Of a stretch of DNA of 64,000 nucleotides, positions 63,921 to 64,000 are shown piece by piece (within the stretch, counting starts at the first letter, position 1; the number at the start of each line of letters is the position of its first letter). A program made the position numbers and the translations under genes. The stretch spans positions 868,001-932,000 of the forward strand of contig JAZBQD010000028.1 of NCBI GenBank assembly GCA_036583965.1, written 5' to 3'. The notes beneath the pieces are model-generated. The model did not search any database. It was given only the letters and a program-made list of their open reading frames with translations, and was not told the origin of the DNA. Source of the stretch: Prunella strophiata (Eukaryota; Chordata; Aves; Passeriformes; Prunellidae).

Positions 63921-63926
63921 AATAAA
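63921..63926 (+). terminator. AATAAA polyadenylation signal (candidate)
   Basis: A consensus hexamer in plus orientation, about 235 bp after the speculative terminal-exon stop. The hexamer is frequent in AT-rich DNA. It is listed only because of its position relative to that candidate. Confidence 0.2.
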
Positions 63927-64000
63927 AACTGACAGTGATGTAAGGGAGAATATTCTGTTTTCATCTTCTCTGCTCAATAGCTGATATGATTTTTACCCAT

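Overview
The window looks like vertebrate, most likely avian, nuclear DNA. It is long, AT-leaning and single-copy in appearance, with no compact operon-like layout. The clearest lineage marker is the 3' end of a CR1 non-LTR retrotransposon at about 28.77 kb. It carries the typical GATGATCTT...GGTCC.TTTCCA.CC...ATTCTATGA tail of sauropsid CR1 elements. I see no Alu, L1 or B1-like sequence. The longest open frames are 160-300 codons. They lie in GC-rich or tandemly repeated patches, and none shows a domain I recognise. I therefore annotate no protein-coding gene. The window reads as intergenic or deep intronic sequence.

Layout. 0-11.3 kb: featureless AT-rich DNA with a small 29-bp tandem repeat (3.6 kb) and an A31 tract (9.17 kb). 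11.3-11.5 kb: a 32-bp minisatellite. 11.5-36.4 kb: mostly unremarkable sequence holding the CR1 tail, a speculative 80-bp exon-like block (23.0 kb) and a T19 tract. 36.47-38.38 kb is the most structured part. A CpG-dense island is split by a very homogeneous 45-bp, 12-copy minisatellite. A 43-bp, 5-copy minisatellite follows about 350 bp later, and then an A-tailed dispersed repeat. A second copy of that repeat lies inverted at 52.6-52.8 kb. 38.4-52.6 kb: AT-rich DNA with a 28-bp perfect palindrome (42.1 kb), an orphan CpG island with an AP-1 site (44.1-44.4 kb), a G-quadruplex motif (49.3 kb) and a 20-bp palindrome (50.5 kb). 52.8-64 kb: more unannotated sequence, an A-rich (TAAAA)n tract (57.3 kb), a 20-bp tandem repeat (61.1 kb) and a weak terminal-exon candidate near the right edge (63.6 kb).

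No pathway or gene system can be read from this window. Its distinctive content is structural: several young-looking minisatellites (one inside a CpG island), an inverted pair of an element I cannot name, and two CpG islands with no recognised gene. Copy counts, periods and identities were counted by eye. Conservation, transcription and copy number elsewhere in the genome could not be assessed.
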